A stretch of 64,000 nucleotides of DNA, taken from NCBI RefSeq assembly GCF_028502605.1, contig NC_079234.1:434001-498000 (forward strand), in the 5' to 3' direction. The stretch comes from Trichoderma breve (taxonomy: Eukaryota > Ascomycota > Sordariomycetes > Hypocreales > Hypocreaceae). The notes under the pieces are model-generated. The model saw only the letters and a program-made list of their open reading frames with translations, did not search any database and had not been told where the DNA came from. The position numbers were made by a program, and so were the translations under genes. Of the stretch, positions 1 to 9,145 are shown piece by piece; the stretch's first letter is position 1, and the number at the start of each line of letters is the position of its first letter.

Positions 1-1795
1 TTCGGCCCGAGGTGGCCTTGGGACACCGAGCCAGCCTTGGTGCTAGTGGCTTGGGCGGCATCGGCTTGTCAGGCCTTGCAAACACGGCCAGCGGATCGAA
101 TGCTTTGGCAGAGGCTGGCCTCAATGGCGGCATGGAGATGAACGAGGGAGATGGTAACGGAATTGGTCCCTTTGCGATCAGCGCGGGCACTCTGATGTCT
201 GGATTTGGAAGTAGTAGCGACGAAGACGACGATGAGGGCGATGGGGATGAAGAGGATGTGAATTCCGAGGTGAGTAACGATTCTTCCGATGAGCACGGCA
301 ACGAGTCTCCTGAGGCGACAATGGGCATGCCATATACACCCGAGGATGTCATCATGATGTCTCCCGAACCGATCAGAGCGGAGTCTCCAGACGCAATGGC
401 CTTGGAAGCCGATACTGACCTGGATCCATCGGGCCAGGACATCATGGTGATTGAGGAGGGAGGATGGATACAGAGGCGAGACCCAAGCCAAGGCCCCAAT
501 AGAAGGATAGATTTCTCTTAGGACGAGGAACAAGTTTCAGAAGACGCCATCTTCAGCTTTAATAATGATACCATCGACATGCCTGGAGCCTCTGCTGCGC
601 TAGGGTCCTCCGGCCCTGATGATGAAGAACTAGAGAGTCTCGGCATCATTGGATTGGAGCTGGAGTATCTCTCGAGGCTGTTGGCGAGGGCGGAGGGAAG
701 ACAGAGGGAGCATTGAATATGAATGGGCGTTGAGGCAATTTGTTTTACCTTTATGGATAAAGATTGGAGAATCAGATGACGGCCTCTTGTTTTTTTTATT
801 GTGGATAGCGCATTGAAAGAGAAACAAGAAAGCCGAGGAAAACGAATTTGGAAGATGGCATTGTTTTTGCAGCATTGTTCGAGGAGAGAATACCGCATCA
901 GAAAACAAAAGGGGGGAGAAAGATGTTATCATGCACCATTTGTCAGCCTTAGGGACTTTGATCAACTGCCAACGCTCATTTACTCTCTTCCTTCCCTTTC
1001 CCATCTCTCTCCTTCTGCCTCTCTTCCTCTTCCCTGCATTCCTCTTGCTTCAATTTCAGGAAGCTTGTTTTGCTGATGCCCAAGGCTTAGTTCCGATCTT
1101 ATACTGACCCGCTGAACCAGGGATCGTTGGCTCCGCCGTCTATCCCGCCTCCTCCTCCGCCACCGCCTCCGCTGAACATTCCGCCTTCGAGAGCTCGGCT
1201 GCAGCTTGCGGCGCGGCTGGCAATGCATCAGAAGAATAATCAAGCTGCACAGGCCACTTCGGCCACGGTTCACGATGACAATGATGATGATGACGACGAC
1301 AACCTTGAAGACCCGTTTGGCGATGGAGAGGCCGATATTGATGACGACTTGGACGACGAAATGTCTGGCAACATAGGTCGTGGATCATGGTGGAGAGGTG
1401 TTGTTAACAGGAGAAGCGGGCTCGAGGAGGAAGACTCTGATGACGACGAAGAAGAATTTGGAGATTTCGCCATGCCGGAGGAAGACAAGGGCGGAGATGG
1501 ACAAGATCAGGACAACGTGGTGTTGAAGCCTCTTGCAGTCCACCCGCCTAGGGAAAGCAGTAGAGGCTTAAGCGGCCTGTGGCCCTTTGGCTCAAGAGCA
1601 GAGAAAGAGAAGAGCGATGGCAAGGACGAGCAGAAGGGCGATGACGATGCTCGCATGGCAGGCGAGGGAGATGAGGAGCCTGAGAAGAGGGCGATAGAAG
1701 TCAAGGAGGCACAGCGAAGAACCAGCATTGAAGATGATGACGACGATGACGAGACTAACGTGGGGACGGAATACGGAGCTGATTTCAAGGCTTAG
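1..1795 (+). CDS. SAPS-family (Sit4/PP6 phosphatase-associated) protein, C-terminal part, 5' truncated by window
   Basis: SAPS proteins (yeast SAP155/185/190, fission yeast Ekc1) are regulatory subunits of the Sit4/PP6 phosphatase in G1 progression and TOR signalling. Visible: exon 1-269 (codon phase fixed by GCC-TTG-GGA from 15), a Gly/Ala-rich stretch, FAISAGTLMSGFGSSSDED and an acidic run ending VNSE. A canonical GTGAGT donor lies at 270 and a CTTAG acceptor at 1090. Exon 1091-1795 starts FRSYTDPLNQ, then nine prolines, LNIPPSRARLQLAARLA, acidic blocks, WWRGVV and GTEYGADFKA before TAG. From memory, this order (LSGFG, acidic run, FR-YTDPLN, polyproline, RARLQLAARLA) is that of fungal SAPS C-termini. 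The SAPS helical domain itself is outside the window. The 821-nt intron is unusually long and itself coding-like (see separate entry). Family assignment is from recalled similarity, so not certain. Confidence 0.75.
270..716 (+). other. Coding-like alternative 3' end inside the SAPS intron
   Basis: Reading straight past the donor at 270 in the same frame stays open for 83 codons to TAG 519-521, with coding-like composition (PYTPEDVIMMSPEPIRAESP). If a 75-nt in-frame segment 447-521 (GTGATT...TTTCTCTTAG) is removed, the frame continues as DEEQVSEDAIFSF through LGIIGLELEYLSRLLARAEG to TGA 714-716. This would give a different acidic C-terminus from the spliced form. The 717-1090 remainder is 3'UTR-like and then strongly pyrimidine-rich up to the acceptor. 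What is seen is the open frame and the splice-like signals; use of it as an isoform is inference. The GTGATT donor is weak. Confidence 0.45.
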
Positions 1796-2874
1796 AATCA
1801 TATAGACTGGAGAGTGTATGAAATGAGAGAATTCTGGAATGTGGAACGAGGAATGAATTGGGAAAGATTGAATGGATAATATGGGCATGAGATGAGAATA
1901 CGCAGTGTATGAAATGGGAATGATGGGATGGGATAGGGATGGGTTGTTGGGTGGGCTCATATACGGTAGCTCAAGGGATCTGTGTACTATTATGTTGGGT
2001 TATGGATGGATGAGGGCAGAAACTGTAGATGGAATGACTCGAATCCTTTTCTTTTTTTGTTACTGTTATACCAAATCATCACCAAGTTCTACCACATACG
2101 ACCATACCTATCTATTAGAGTATACGGGATCCCGTTAAGCATTTCTCTTGAGTGCGATGACCTTTATTTTTTGCATTCTATGAGACAAAAGTACTGGATT
2201 CCCCTCTACTTGAATCCTTGATAGCATTCAACTTCGGTATTTCAAAAGCAAAGTAAACGATGTCGGGAGGGATTTCAGCGTGGTGAGACACCATCTTTAG
2301 AGCTCGTGATCTCTAAATAAATTAAAGCGAGGCTTTTTTGGTGTTAGCCCTTAGGTGGTGCGCGAAGCCGCATACGAAAAGATCTGCCCGGCTGAGGGAC
2401 TCCTTTTGTTGTTGCCTATTTGCCAAGGGGGTGTGCAGAAAGAGGCGTGACTTGTGCCAACAAGGAAATTGTCAATTGTCGAATGCCATTCTACCAATAT
2501 TGATGCTCTCAAATCCGAAAACTTTAGGTAAAAGTAGATACAATCGTGTAATTTAGATTACATTTGTGTACTTGAAAGTGAATAAATGAGTGTATTTTTC
2601 ATGAATATTCGTTCTTTAGGCGACTTCTGGCGAATGACCGGTGCCTTGTCACGCCTTGTCTTGCACCCGCATATGTCGCACAAATCCTGCGGAATAAGGC
2701 TGTGAATCCGCCTCGCAAAGTGCCATGGCGAGGCAAGCCATCTCCTCGATGTATCATCCTGCCGCATACATAATCAGGTTGCGCGCAGTCTCACAGCGAA
2801 TCTAAACTCCTATCGGATGCTCATTCACCATCAGTCTCCTTTACTGCTATCACTATCACAGAACCTAATCAATC
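1796..2874. other. Intergenic: SAPS 3' flank and promoter of the next gene
   Basis: No convincing coding sequence. It holds the 3' flank of the SAPS gene and an AT-rich 2000-2600 stretch. The last 60 bases before the next start are pyrimidine-rich, as is common in fungal promoters. Confidence 0.6.
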
Positions 2875-3972
2875 ATGCCTTCAGACAACGGTGCTTCGAC
2901 CGTGAGAATCGTGGCTTCCATAGTTGGAGTTATTGTCGCAGCAGTCGCTGTCATCGTATCCATCAAAGCTGCCATCGCATCATCCCGGAAAAAAGCAAAA
3001 GCTACCGCTGCATCGAAAAACGGCGTTGCTGCCAAGGCCAAGGGCAAAGAGGCGTCCAAAGCAGATATAAAGAAATGGTACAAAGAAGCCCTCAATAAGA
3101 TTGTCACTGCTCGTCTCGAGAAAGAATCAAGCGTCGAGTCTGGCGAGCCGGTTTTCTTGTCGCATTATATCAGCCAGGGTCAATTCCGTCACTGGGTGTT
3201 GCACGCTCATGACTACAAGTACGAATTACGCCAGACAGAAGTCGGCGATTCAAACACACCTGGAGTCTATGAGGCGACGATTGGACCATCTGAATTTAAC
3301 CTCAAGGCGTATAAAGAGTCGGTCATTACGAGATACTCCCCCGAAGTTGGCCATTACTTTTACAGCATGATAGGTTGGACGACCCTCTCCAAAGAACGAA
3401 TTGACGAGGAGTGTCATCGGATCTCGACGACATTTGGGAAATATTCTCTCTTGTCGAATAACTGCCACGACTTCCTTCAGCAACTGGCCGATAAAGTCGT
3501 GACCAAGAAAGCACCAGATTGGGCTTGGTTTCGGCAGAGCTCTTTGGGCGGTTACAGTTATCTTGAGCGCCCAGCACTGGGTTATCAGGTCATAGGTGTT
3601 GCGACGTGGACTAGACATTTGAAGCGGATGAAACATTATCTCAGCCCAGCTGAACAACAGAGTATTGATGATTTCATCCTACTTCTTGAGGAATTTGTTG
3701 AAGCCCACTTGACTAAGACATCAGCGATGGTAGCAACACAGTCTGCAATGCATGGGCAGACTGACAATAGCGGAGGGGATTATCCTGACGGCAGTGGAGG
3801 TCACGAACATCATGATAGTAGTGGAGGCCATGGGCATCATGACAGCGGACACCACGGACATCATGACACCAGCGGAGGCCATGGACATTTTCACTTCGGA
3901 GGTCACGGACATGGAGGCCACGGACACCATGATGGTGGAGGCGGCGGACACGGAGGCGGACACGCCTGTTAG
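2875..3972 (+). CDS. Membrane-anchored papain-like (permuted NlpC/P60, LRAT/PPPDE-type) domain protein with His/Gly-rich tail
   Basis: 365 aa, single exon. Residues ~9-35 form one hydrophobic segment (VRIVASIVGVIVAAVAVIVS) followed by a Lys/Ala-rich stretch, suggesting a signal anchor. Residues ~95-210 carry HWVLHAHDYKYELRQ and then SNNCHDFLQQLADKV. A His early and an N-C-x-x-F Cys late is the order found in circularly permuted papain-like folds (LRAT, PPPDE), so His and Cys are the candidate catalytic pair. The last ~75 residues are almost only Gly, His, Asp and Ser (GGHGHHDSGHHGHHD), a possible metal-binding or low-complexity tail. No exact family is recognised; enzymatic activity (peptidase, deubiquitinase or acyltransferase) is inference. 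The ATG at 2875 is the first in frame and sits just downstream of a pyrimidine tract. Confidence 0.7.
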   Translation: MPSDNGASTVRIVASIVGVIVAAVAVIVSIKAAIASSRKKAKATAASKNGVAAKAKGKEASKADIKKWYKEALNKIVTARLEKESSVESGEPVFLSHYISQGQFRHWVLHAHDYKYELRQTEVGDSNTPGVYEATIGPSEFNLKAYKESVITRYSPEVGHYFYSMIGWTTLSKERIDEECHRISTTFGKYSLLSNNCHDFLQQLADKVVTKKAPDWAWFRQSSLGGYSYLERPALGYQVIGVATWTRHLKRMKHYLSPAEQQSIDDFILLLEEFVEAHLTKTSAMVATQSAMHGQTDNSGGDYPDGSGGHEHHDSSGGHGHHDSGHHGHHDTSGGHGHFHFGGHGHGGHGHHDGGGGGHGGGHAC

Positions 3973-4257
3973 TTGAAGCGGTCTCAACCGCAAGAGGTTC
4001 CGCAATAATAGATTATTAGAATCGTGTAGCATTTAGTAATTATGTATACAATACTGTTTAACAAAGGAACCTAGATAAGTGTAGCATGGTATATGACATA
4101 GGAAAGGCTAGTGGATGTGTGTTTTACGGATCCTCAAGCCCTCGAGTGACAGGCGCCACGAGTAATAATGTGAGGCGATTTGAATATGGATATTTGGTAC
4201 ACAAATTTGACCCATAGCCACTCTCCTTCCTCAAGATCCACGTGTATCTGATTCCGA

Positions 4258-6015
4258 TTATCCCAAGTGAGGAATGCTCATAACCGCTGGTGTCGCCTTG
4301 AAGGCTTCAGAAGGAAGAAAGTACAGCGCCCTGAAGCTTCCAGTGACGAGGAAAAGCCGACAAGAGATATAGCATATTGCAATACACCCGAGAACAATGT
4401 TCATTAGCGTTTTCTTTTTCTGTCTGATGTCTGCTACCGTGTATCCGATATAACGTATATGGGTACCAATGTAAATGTAAGGCAGGACAATGGTCATTAG
4501 AGCTGAGATTTGCCACAAAAGCCTCTCAACGTCTGTGGGAAAGTCAGAATTCCATGCAAAGAGGTGGACACCTCCAAACGAAGTGGCCGACGCGAATCCA
4601 ATCATCAGCGAGAAAATGTCAGCTGCACTCGGGGAAAGTTTGTAAGGGTTGCGCCAGCAACACCTGTCATTCTTAGATCGCGAGCTGTCTATAAATATTT
4701 TCCATTGCAAGCAGATGTTGCATTCTGTACCATTTGGACAGGTTTTCTTTTGGTCGTTTTCATTTTGGCTACCAACCTCTTGGCTGTTGTGCTCCTGGGC
4801 GTTGCCTTCTTGGGTGTTGCCGTCTTGTGCGTTGCTCAAGAGGCGATTGCTCTCTTGGCTGTTGTTTTCGAAATCGGGTTTCTTTCTACATTTGGGGTCT
4901 GAAAACACATCCTCATGCCGGTAGTCAATGATGTCGTGCAAAGTAGAAGTTGGCATATAGTATCGCTTGCCCTGCATATATGCAAATGGAGCTGCTTCGG
5001 CAATAGCCACGAAATCATCGTACTCGACGACCTTCTCTACATCTATGTAGAAAGGTACGTTGACGTCTTTAGGTTTAATAAAGTCAATGCTGTATATGAT
5101 TACTGCGGTTGCAGCAAAGGCGACTGTAGTGATTTCCAGTTGAGTGAAGTGCAGATCCTCAATGGTTCGAACTATTAGCTGGACGACGAGCCAGAGTACC
5201 TGTAGTACAGCAATGATTTTCACTAGACCATCTGATTTGCTTTTATCATCGATCGCTTCTTCCTTGATATTCGGCATTTGTGTAATAATTCCCCTAAATC
5301 GTGCGATCGCAAACTGTTTGGAGTCTAGTATCCAAATATTTCCGGCTAATGCTGCGACGTCGGCTTCGCTGAAAGCTGATTTTGCCTGCGATTCTGCCCG
5401 TGATTCTGATATGGCCGGTCCTTGTGGGGAGTTTTCCATCTTGGAAGCAAGCTCAACATGATGTTCCCACAAATCCCACGGAATTTTTCCACACCAGTTC
5501 AGAAGTCGACCCTGTCTCCTACAAAAAGTCTTAATGAAAGGGGGAATGTTGTTGCGATCCTCTAATATTCTCTGTGCAGCCTGGTCTGGTTTTGGAGTAT
5601 CCTTTGGTGGGATGAATCGAAGAGCGATTCCGCCCATATCAACAAGAATGGTGTGCTTCAAGCTCCAAGGAACCCCATCTAGATGTGCAAGTTGCTCCAA
5701 CATTGCTGAGTTGGACCGAGTAGCAAAAATCTTTCTTGCACAACCGGTGGCGGCAAACTCTGGAGAAAAGAGTTTCAGGCCCATCCAGAATACTTTCCGC
5801 CAGAGGAGGTATATATGTTTGCAAAGCCACTGTCTGAAACCCTTTGTAACAACATCTGCGGGGAGGTCAAGGTGGAGAATGGACCATGTAGACAAAATAA
5901 TGATACCGATGCAACTCCAGACAATCTCTAGAAATGACCTGGTGTTTACCCCATGGACATATCCGCTGTATGTCCCGTTGGGAGGAAGGGTGCATTCGGG
6001 AGTAAAGTTTCTCAT
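4258..6015 (-). CDS. Fungal polytopic membrane protein of unknown function
   Basis: 585 aa, single exon, transcribed toward the preceding gene (285 bp between stops). Hydrophobic segments are visible near residues 30-47 (IVWSCIGIIILSTWSI), ~265-285 (VLQVLWLVVQLIVRTI), ~295-315 (LEITTVAFAATAVIIYS), ~465-485, ~500-520 (ISALMTIVLPYIYIGT) and ~535-560, so about six TM helices. From memory, the layout (an N-terminal segment with a soluble part, then VVQLIVR-LEITT-FA-x-KPKDVNVPFYI) is that of a widespread family of uncharacterised fungal membrane proteins. Residues ~385-420 hold imperfect five-residue repeats around (N/S)xQEx, e.g. GNAQEHNSQEVGSQNEN, followed by a Cys pair region (CPNGTECNIC). No function is known to me. 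Confidence 0.75.
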   Translation of the reverse strand: MRNFTPECTLPPNGTYSGYVHGVNTRSFLEIVWSCIGIIILSTWSILHLDLPADVVTKGFRQWLCKHIYLLWRKVFWMGLKLFSPEFAATGCARKIFATRSNSAMLEQLAHLDGVPWSLKHTILVDMGGIALRFIPPKDTPKPDQAAQRILEDRNNIPPFIKTFCRRQGRLLNWCGKIPWDLWEHHVELASKMENSPQGPAISESRAESQAKSAFSEADVAALAGNIWILDSKQFAIARFRGIITQMPNIKEEAIDDKSKSDGLVKIIAVLQVLWLVVQLIVRTIEDLHFTQLEITTVAFAATAVIIYSIDFIKPKDVNVPFYIDVEKVVEYDDFVAIAEAAPFAYMQGKRYYMPTSTLHDIIDYRHEDVFSDPKCRKKPDFENNSQESNRLLSNAQDGNTQEGNAQEHNSQEVGSQNENDQKKTCPNGTECNICLQWKIFIDSSRSKNDRCCWRNPYKLSPSAADIFSLMIGFASATSFGGVHLFAWNSDFPTDVERLLWQISALMTIVLPYIYIGTHIRYIGYTVADIRQKKKTLMNIVLGCIAICYISCRLFLVTGSFRALYFLPSEAFKATPAVMSIPHLG

Positions 6016-8935
6016 TGTTATTATTGATGCCTGCTTTGCTGTGAATTGATTCAGCTAGAGAAGAATTTTCTACATCTTATATAGACGGGTCAGCTTGGTT
6101 ACACAAAGCGCAGCAACATATAGCATGAAAGTCTTTATCGCTCCCTTGTGTATTCCTGAGCAACAGCCTGTAATCATCTGCATAGTCTTTGTGCTTTGCC
6201 TCTCATCCCCTACATACGAACCTATCCAGTAGCCAGCTGAGCTGTACTATTAGCAAACGTGGTCATGCGTTACTGGAGTATAGCCTTACGCATTGCTGTG
6301 GCGTAAGATAGTTTGCAAATCATCATAAAAGTAATTTGCCAGTGGCGTTTTTGGCCAAATGAGATAAGGCTGCGAATCATTCTCAAGTATAAGTCTCCGA
6401 AGAGCCTATGATGAGAGCTCATATGTCTTGGCACTGTTGTGATGGCGCGTTATCTCGACGAGCATGGAAGAGTAAACTGCTCGCTTGGACGCAAGACGCA
6501 AGACGCAAGGGCAGGGTTCTCACATAATAGGATACAAGATGCGCCTACATTGTACACCTTCAGCGCCGGCTGGTCATAGTAATGCTGCGTGAAATCTGCC
6601 TTATGTTAGTGCTGTACTCAGCTACAACTTGGTAACGTTATGACTTCCACACGCCGGATTTATCCCAGATACCTATCTCAAGCCTGTTAGCTGGAGTTTT
6701 GACAGAGAAAATTGTTGAGTTGTCAGTTGAGCTCATCACTCAGCTAATCGTCGTCTTCAGAGCGCTTCAGTCTTGGCGAATTCGAAACATTGGCAGCACA
6801 AATTGCGCCAGCGTCTTGGCGGACATGCAAGCCTCCTATATAGTGCTCATTTGATGAGAATACGTGTATCCTATACTGCTTTGTCATTAAAAATTGCTAC
6901 GCATATGCTAGGGTGTCAACATCTGACCTGTATCTGCGTTGTGCAGACAAGGTGGTGATTTGACCAATGACGAAAGGCTTCGGTGAGGCTTCGGTGCAGA
7001 CATTGACGCCCTCAAGCCACTTATATTGGCAAATATGGCATTGGTTACTACTATGTATGCGCATCGGAAACAAAGGTCAGGCTTGGCATTGAAAAGAAGA
7101 TTAATGAATGTCAAAGAGGTTTATTTGCTGCTATCGGGCATAAGACTACTCACCAACTGTGTGAGAAAGACTCTGTTTGATCAATCCTTCCTTTCTAACT
7201 GTTGAAAAATAGCAAGCTATCAAGGGCCTGGCAGCTTCCATTGAGGCTACAAGTTACAACATAAGAGGGGACAGACTCACCCACATTGCCACTACGTGTA
7301 GCTTCTCGCATTCTATGAACGCTGCATATGGACCTACGAGTTGCATAAGCTCAGATTTAAAACCTTATCTAACAAAAGCAAAGTTTATACTCCACGAGCT
7401 CATGGCGAGACTGACATCTACCTATCTAAGCAGAATCTTGTGTGGCTCCGACATGCCTAAGTGAGATAGATTTCGAAAACGACAGCCTAATTCCGGTAAC
7501 AGGTGGCGGAAATTAACTCATTACTTTGACAATCTACCATGTGAAGGTTTGTTGCGGAATTTTCTTTTTCCCTTGTGGCGTACAAAGATATTCTTTGCCT
7601 TTGAGGCAGCTCAGAAATTTTACGCCTTTGCAAACTATTACATTTAGGCAGACACTGAGGGATCTATAAATTCACTGCCTACCCCCTTCTCCTGTCTTAT
7701 GCTCTCTCACATCTGCATCGCATCGGGGGTGGGGAAGGTGAGTGAGCTTATGCCCGCTGTGTAGTATCTGTTCTTTTCTTTATTTGACCTCAGCCTGCTG
7801 GGGGGTAGGCTGAGGTCTATATGGGGATTTAGCTCAACTCAACCAATTTCCATTTTTCCCCATCATGATCAGTGATGATACCTTCGGGGAACTGAGGTCA
7901 TGAGTTTCGTTTGATGTTATTTGATGAGGTTTTAAGTTATTATTGACTATTTCTCCGTTCAAATTAATCTTTCCAATAGCATGGAATCATCTTACATACG
8001 CCGGCAGAACCCTGCTGCTCCTCATTAGCCGCGGGCAGAGACATTTACCGTCGAAACGCGAGAGGTCGTGTTTTCACTATTTATACATATTCACACTAAC
8101 TTCTATGTTTGCCTGCCTAGTATTGCTCGCATCTCCCTCTCTGCAAAGCATCAGTCCTCTTAAAATCCCTTTGGGAACTACCTATGTAGATGTGATAAGG
8201 GAGTGTGATTACAGATATGACACTTTTATTCTGCCTTTTACAGCATCATGATTGAGCATCTTTCTGCCCTTGATGAACCTTTTTGTTACATCCCTTCTCA
8301 TTGATAGAGTACTCCGACGGAAGAATTGAGCCTATTATCTTCTCTGCTCCTCACCGCATGATTTCTACCCTTCTCTCCGATGATCATGTTGGCGTTGTGA
8401 TGCTATGCGACACAGGCTGACTCTTGAACGACCAAAAGACAGCTAACTTCTCCGTAAATGGGGTTGAGAAAGACTCAAGCACTGCCAAGTCCCAGGTCCA
8501 CAGGCCAGCTGTTATTAACAGGACTATCTAGCAACCCCGGTCTAGTCTTTTGCACCTCGGAGACAACGATTTAAATCCTATAGCGAAATGCAGAGAGCAT
8601 TTGTTTGACATAATAGGTACCTGTAGGTACTAACTATAAGGGTAGGTAAGGTAAGGCATCCATGTAAAAAGATGTACCCCGCCATGCCGAGGGCAAATAT
8701 TTGAAGTATCACCATGATGCTGCATGAGGTACTTTTCAACACCTACAGAAATGGCCAAGGAACAGAATAAGGAGATGGTTATAAAGAGATTTATGCATTC
8801 CTTGAGTATTTGCGAGTCACCTTTTTTTACCAGTAACTCAACGTTTTCATTACCTTTGGCTTGTTTGGCAATACAGCCTTGCTTTATTATTTAGCTCTAT
8901 GCATGGTCATTGAAGCTCATTGGACACATCCAGCG
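6016..8935. other. Gene-poor AT-rich interval
   Basis: About 2.9 kb without a supportable gene. The small open frames here (for example 7943-8251) have no recognisable motif or splice continuation. A short direct repeat of ACGCAAG lies at about 6490-6512, and GTAGGTA-like tandem bits are near 8620-8660. The right end leads into the leader of the NLR pseudogene. Confidence 0.6.
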
Positions 8936-8962
8936 GGAGCCCAACGGACCAGGATGGGCTCC
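8936..8962 (+). promoter_or_regulatory. Leader hairpin 1 upstream of the NLR pseudogene
   Basis: GGAGCCCA (8936-8943) and TGGGCTCC (8955-8962) are perfectly complementary arms of 8 bp around the 11-nt loop ACGGACCAGGA. The stem ends 184 nt before the ATG at 9146. The same element, with one extra A:T pair, precedes the ankyrin gene at 13524. Confidence 0.6.
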
Positions 8963-9145
8963 AATGGTAACTTGAAATGGAGTGGCAGTGCAGTATTTCA
9001 GCCGCATGTACTCTGTACTCGAAAAAAGGCATCATCATTGCCCTTCTTCTAATATCATCACACTTTTGTAGAACGGCCCTCCTCTTCATCTTGAATGGAC
9101 ATCTTTTGTGCTATTTATAAATGGCTAGAATATCGTCTGGCAATC

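Noticed and set aside
519..521. Stop codon that seems to end the SAPS protein
   Set aside because: A canonical GTGAGT at 270 and CTTAG at 1090 join the exons into the familiar VNSE-FRSYTDPLN order, so this stop lies inside an intron in the main isoform.
7943..8251. 102-aa open frame in the 6-9 kb gap
   Set aside because: No motif, no splice continuation and AT-rich composition; not supportable as a gene.
9095..9145. Upstream ATG for the NLR pseudogene
   Set aside because: It adds 17 residues before the typical MS-x-P-x-DYTVGW family start, and the paralogue at 13524 begins at the corresponding ATG.
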